Shown here: piece after piece, positions 60,915 to 64,000 of the stretch
How positions within the stretch are numbered: the stretch's first letter is position 1
Layout of the letters: each line of letters starts with the position of its first letter
Assembly: GCA_964652825.1 (NCBI GenBank)
Contig: CAZZCU010000003.1
Location: forward strand, 141,117-205,116
DNA: 64,000 nucleotides
From: CAZZCU01 sp964652825
GTDB taxonomy: Bacteria; Bdellovibrionota_B; Oligoflexia; Oligoflexales; CAZZCU01
Direction: 5' to 3'
Translations under genes and position numbers: made by a program
Notes under the pieces: model-generated
Database searches by the model: none
What the model saw: only the letters and a program-made list of their open reading frames with translations
What the model was told of the DNA's origin: nothing

Positions 60915-61953
60915 ATTATCCGGTCGTTGTTTGTAAATCAGATAAAATTTCCGATCATCCCTGGGTTTATCGCATGCACTTGGTTGAGCCTGCCGATAAA
61001 TTGGCAAGTGGAACGATCGTTGATCTCATGAGTGCGGGCGGGCAGTTCCTGGCGCGGGGCATGTATAACGGACATGCGCGGATTGGTTTTCGCGTCTTAA
61101 CTCGTGATCGGTCGCAAGGTATTGATGCATTGTTTTTTCGCGAAGCGATTGGGCGCTGTGTGTGTTTTCGGCGAGACACACTGGGGCTGGATGCAGCAGG
61201 TAATGCTTATCGCTTGGTGAATTCCGAGGGTGACGGTTTAAGCGGTCTCGTGGTTGATCGGTATGGCGATATAATTGTGTTGGAATTTTTTGCGGCCGGT
61301 ATGTATCGGTTGCGTGAAGAAATCATCGCGGCATTGCAGGAGGAGTTTCCGGAAGCACGGTTTTTCTGGTTTGCGGAAGCGCACGTACAAAAACAAGAAT
61401 CGTTTAATTGTCGCTTTGAGGGTGAGCCGCCTATTGGCGAAATCGAAGAATTCGGCGTGAAGTATGCTGTCGATTGCCGTCTCAAGCATAAAACAGGTTT
61501 TTACGCCGACCAGCGCGACAATCGTTTGGCGCTAAGCCAGCTCAGCAAAGGTAAAAATGTCTTGGATCTTTGTACTTTTGCCGGTGGGTTTGCTTTGGCG
61601 GCAAAAGCCGGTGGTGCTGCCCGTGTCGTTGGCGTGGAGTTGGATGCTGCGGCCGTGGAACTGGCTAAAACCAACGCGGCTTTGAATCATGCGGATGTGG
61701 AATTTGAGTGCCGAAATTTCCTGGATTACGTTGAGAAGCTGGCACAGCCGTTTGATATTGTGGTTTTTGATCCGCCTAAACAGACGAAGAATAAAGATGA
61801 CGTTAGCAGCGCTTTACGTCGTTATTCAAACTTTAACCGCTCCGTATTGCGTGCCGTTAAATCCGGTGGGTTGTTAATTACGTGCTCATGTAGTGGTTTG
61901 ATTGCGGAAGGTGATTTCTTGCATGCTTTGCGTCGAGCTGCTGCCGAAGAGCG
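60911..61953 (+). CDS. rlmI: Class I SAM-dependent 23S rRNA methyltransferase, RlmI-like, 3' end in gap
   Basis: A GTG start overlaps the upstream stop. The visible 347 residues have an N-terminal PUA-like domain (about 1-75; DHPWVYRMHLVEPADK, GQFLARGMYNGHARIGFRVL) and the RlmI-type EEHD segment. The Rossmann domain carries HKTGFYADQRDNRLAL, motif I DLCTFAGGFALAAKAGG and catalytic VFDPPKQTKNKDD. LITCSCSGLI contains a cysteine pair of the family. RlmI in E. coli makes m5C1962. The C-terminal 30-50 residues are lost in the N block. The target is inferred. Confidence 0.85.
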
Positions 61954-62053
61954 NNNNNNNNNNNNNNNNNNNNNNNNNNNNNNNNNNNNNNNNNNNNNNN
62001 NNNNNNNNNNNNNNNNNNNNNNNNNNNNNNNNNNNNNNNNNNNNNNNNNNNNN
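61954..62053. other. Assembly gap (100 N)
   Basis: This 100-N block lies between the convergent 3' ends of rlmI and yceI. Both genes are cut. The distance, and whether other genes lie within, are unknown. Confidence 0.95.
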
Positions 62054-62421
62054 TTGCCTTCATCGTCGTCTTTTTTGATGTATTTGGTGAGTTTAAATTT
62101 AATGGTGTTATTGGGATTAGCGGGGTTTTTGGTATCAACGCCGAAGAAATCCGGATTTCGCAAGTGTTCATCACGTTTCTTCTCGTTGGTGTCGATGCTG
62201 GCAACTTTGATTTCGCCACTGGCGGCTTCAATGACTTTGGTTTTTTCATTGTAGGTAAACGTGCCGTTAAATTCCTTGAAGTGACCTTTGACCGTGCTGA
62301 CGACCAAATGCTTGATGGCAAAACCGACGCTCGAATGGCTGGCGTCGACTTCGTAGATTTTGGCATGCGCCGATAATGCGAATAATAGTGCAGAAGAACT
62401 AAGTAGTAACTTTCTTAGCAC
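62054..62421 (-). CDS. YceI-family periplasmic lipid-binding protein, 3' end in gap
   Basis: About 122 residues are visible from the ATG. A Sec signal (about 1-20, ending SAHA) is followed by the YceI start KIYEVDASHSSVGFAIKHLV (21-40), then VKGHFKEFNGTFTYNEKTKV, IDTNEKKRDEHLRNPDFFGV and IKFKLTKYIKKDDDEG. Family members are lipocalin-like barrels that bind isoprenoid lipids such as polyprenyl phosphates or quinones. The rest runs into the N block. Its promoter region is 76 bases from the htpG stop. Confidence 0.88.
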
Positions 62422-62497
62422 AGTAACCTCCTATGGATTTATCTAAAGATAGATTCAGTGGGAGGTAGTGTAATGCTTTTCTGCTCCTACTACAAGG

Positions 62498-64000
62498 CTA
62501 CGAAATTCCTTCTAATATCTTCGTCGATCGACTGATAAACGATTGCATGGCATCGGCGGAAAACTTGCCGTGTTGAAGATACGCAAGGTCATAAATCTGG
62601 TTGGTGACTAATTCGACTTCGGCGTCTTTATTGAAAGTGCGACTGAGTGCCAAAAGATTGCGAATTGCGGCATTATTTTCGTTAATGACCAAAGTCTGCT
62701 CGGCTGGCGGCATGCTATTGCTCATGCCTGCCATCCCAGGCATGAGCTTGGCAAATTCGCTCATTCTCCGAGCATTCTCATCAATCAGCAACATAGCTGG
62801 GACACGCGTGCTTTTAAGCGATTCAACACGGACTTTGAGATTTGGTTTGTTGAGATGTTTGGTGAAGATGGCGACTAGCTTGTCGCTTGCCGTCATGTTA
62901 TCGCTGGGATCTACCAGTTTGGATGTCTCGTTCCCGTCAACCAAGTGCTTGGTGATATCAGCATCGACACGCTGAAATTTATACTTGCTCCGATTTTGCA
63001 TCTCCAAAAACGGCAGGAAGTGCTGATCCATGAGCGTGTTGGCGATGATGACCTCGATGCCGGATTCATTGAGCATCTCGACGTAAGATGCTTGTGCGAT
63101 CGGATCGGAAGTATAGATGATGGCTTTATCTGTCTTCTCTCCGAATTGCTCAAGGTAGTCGTCAAGGGTGCGATAGGTTGAGGCGTTGGTCTTGAAAATT
63201 AGGAATTCATTCATGCGTTCGCTGAATTTGTTATCACGCATCATTCCGAATTTGACGAACGGATGAATGTCATCCCAGAATTTTTCATAAGTTGCTCGTT
63301 CGGTGCGTGCCATGCCGCATAAGCGATCCGCGACTTTCTTGGTAATGTGTTGGGAAATTAACTGCGTTTGCGCGTCTTTTTGCAGATAGCTGCGCGAGAC
63401 GTTCAGCGGCAGATCAGGGCAATCGATGGCGCCTTTTAATAGTGTTAAGAATTCCGGAATCAATTCCTTGCAGTTATCGGCAACGTAAACTTGATTGCAA
63501 AATAATTTAACCTGGCCTTGTGAGGCGTCGAGCTCATGCTGCAGTTTGGGAAAATATAAGACGCCGCGCAGTTTGAACGGATAATCCACATTCAGGTGAA
63601 TCCAAAACAACGGCTCGGGCGCGAGCGGAAACAGACGCTGGAAAAACGCTTTGTAGTCGTCATCATTCAGTTCATTCGGCGAGCGTGTCCAAATTGGCTT
63701 GGGATCGTTAATCTGTTGGCTGTCGAGTTCGATCGGATATTTAATGAAGGCGCAATACTTGTCGAGAATCGCGTTGATGGTGGCGGTTTCGAGCATATCC
63801 AGTGAGTCATCTGCGATGTGCAGTATGATCGATGTTCCGATTTCGCTGCGTGTCGAGTCACTTAGCACGAACTCAGTGGAGCCGGTGCAGCTCCAGTGCG
63901 CGGCTTTTGCGCCCTCTTGATAGGATAACGTATCAATTTCGACTTTATGGGCGACCATAAATGCCGAATAAAAACCAAGACCAAAGTGACCGATGATTTG
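62498..64000 (-). CDS. htpG: Chaperone protein HtpG (Hsp90), N-terminal part outside window
   Basis: The frame continues past the right edge. At the border QIIGHFGLGFYSAF belongs to the Hsp90 ATP-lid/N-domain region, so about the first 100 residues are missing. Next come MVAHKVEIDTLSYQEGAKAA, GTSIILHIADDSLD and KYCAFIKYPIEL. Middle and C-terminal domains include LPLNVSRSYLQKD, VLMNEFL-like segments (SERMNEFLIFK) and KSTRVPAMLLIDENARRMSE. HtpG is a stress-induced ATP-dependent chaperone in the cytoplasm. It ends 76 bases before the yceI gene start on the same strand. Confidence 0.93.
   Translation of the reverse strand, partial: QIIGHFGLGFYSAFMVAHKVEIDTLSYQEGAKAAHWSCTGSTEFVLSDSTRSEIGTSIILHIADDSLDMLETATINAILDKYCAFIKYPIELDSQQINDPKPIWTRSPNELNDDDYKAFFQRLFPLAPEPLFWIHLNVDYPFKLRGVLYFPKLQHELDASQGQVKLFCNQVYVADNCKELIPEFLTLLKGAIDCPDLPLNVSRSYLQKDAQTQLISQHITKKVADRLCGMARTERATYEKFWDDIHPFVKFGMMRDNKFSERMNEFLIFKTNASTYRTLDDYLEQFGEKTDKAIIYTSDPIAQASYVEMLNESGIEVIIANTLMDQHFLPFLEMQNRSKYKFQRVDADITKHLVDGNETSKLVDPSDNMTASDKLVAIFTKHLNKPNLKVRVESLKSTRVPAMLLIDENARRMSEFAKLMPGMAGMSNSMPPAEQTLVINENNAAIRNLLALSRTFNKDAEVELVTNQIYDLAYLQHGKFSADAMQSFISRSTKILEGIS

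Overview
The window is a bacterial chromosome segment. It has conserved translation and transcription operons, tRNA genes, Shine-Dalgarno sites and roughly balanced base composition by eye. The gene set fits a Gram-negative of the Bdellovibrionota / deltaproteobacterial grade better than a classical gammaproteobacterium. Supporting features are a DUF4388 (PATAN) protein inside an NtrY/NtrX-like operon, two large FapA-like DUF342 proteins, an S28 (PS-10) peptidase lipoprotein, a mitochondrial-type aconitase, a short RdgC-like protein and many lipoproteins. This placement is inference; no 16S rRNA is present. Three 100-N blocks (47816-47915, 51705-51804, 61954-62053) are scaffold gaps of unknown true length and interrupt four genes.

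Region 1 (1-18215, almost all minus strand) is the information-processing core. In transcription order it runs tRNA-Thr, tRNA-Tyr, tRNA-Gly, tRNA-Thr, tuf, tRNA-Trp, secE, nusG, rplK, rplA, rplJ, rplL, rpoB, rpoC, rpsL, rpsG, fusA, tRNA-Val. Intrinsic terminators or attenuators lie after rplL and after rpsG. The usual L10 autoregulatory leader has no room before rplJ. An M48 peptidase tail and an unrecognised lipoprotein lie at the left edge.

Region 2 (18314-24747, minus) is a tightly overlapping five-gene operon: secreted repeat protein, NtrY-like kinase, NtrX-like regulator (with GAFTNA in place of GAFTGA), DUF4388 protein, RlmB rRNA methyltransferase. Facing it is a XerC/D-like protein that has lost almost all recombinase catalytic residues, then tadA and tRNA-Ser(CGA).

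Region 3 (26418-44020) is more accessory and envelope-related. It holds a trypsin-like lipoprotein protease, a class C beta-lactamase-type serine hydrolase, a kelch lipoprotein, two paralogous FapA-like proteins about 8 kb apart, an OmpA-like lipoprotein with a beta-barrel protein, a Tat-exported dienelactone hydrolase, a Gfo/Idh/MocA oxidoreductase, a DEAD-box helicase, a TPR membrane protein, two small secreted proteins and the S28 peptidase.

Region 4 (44087-56935) holds xthA-HAD-arfB, a divergent OmpR-type two-component system with a tandem repeat operator candidate, YihY and an RdgC-like protein, a TPR membrane protein with prmA and rsmE, a membrane protein with duplicated HAMP-like modules, aconitase and initiator tRNA-Met. 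Region 5 (56995-64000) has a perfect 26-bp inverted repeat, a YkgJ-type Cys cluster protein, OsmC, two secreted beta-propeller proteins, an orphan DPPY methyltransferase coupled to rlmI, YceI and the 3' part of htpG.

I found no CRISPR array, insertion sequence, prophage or obvious defence island. The least explained items are the catalytically dead Xer-fold protein, the FapA-like paralogue pair with its shared N-terminal region, the inverted repeat at 56995-57062 and the stacked HAMP protein.
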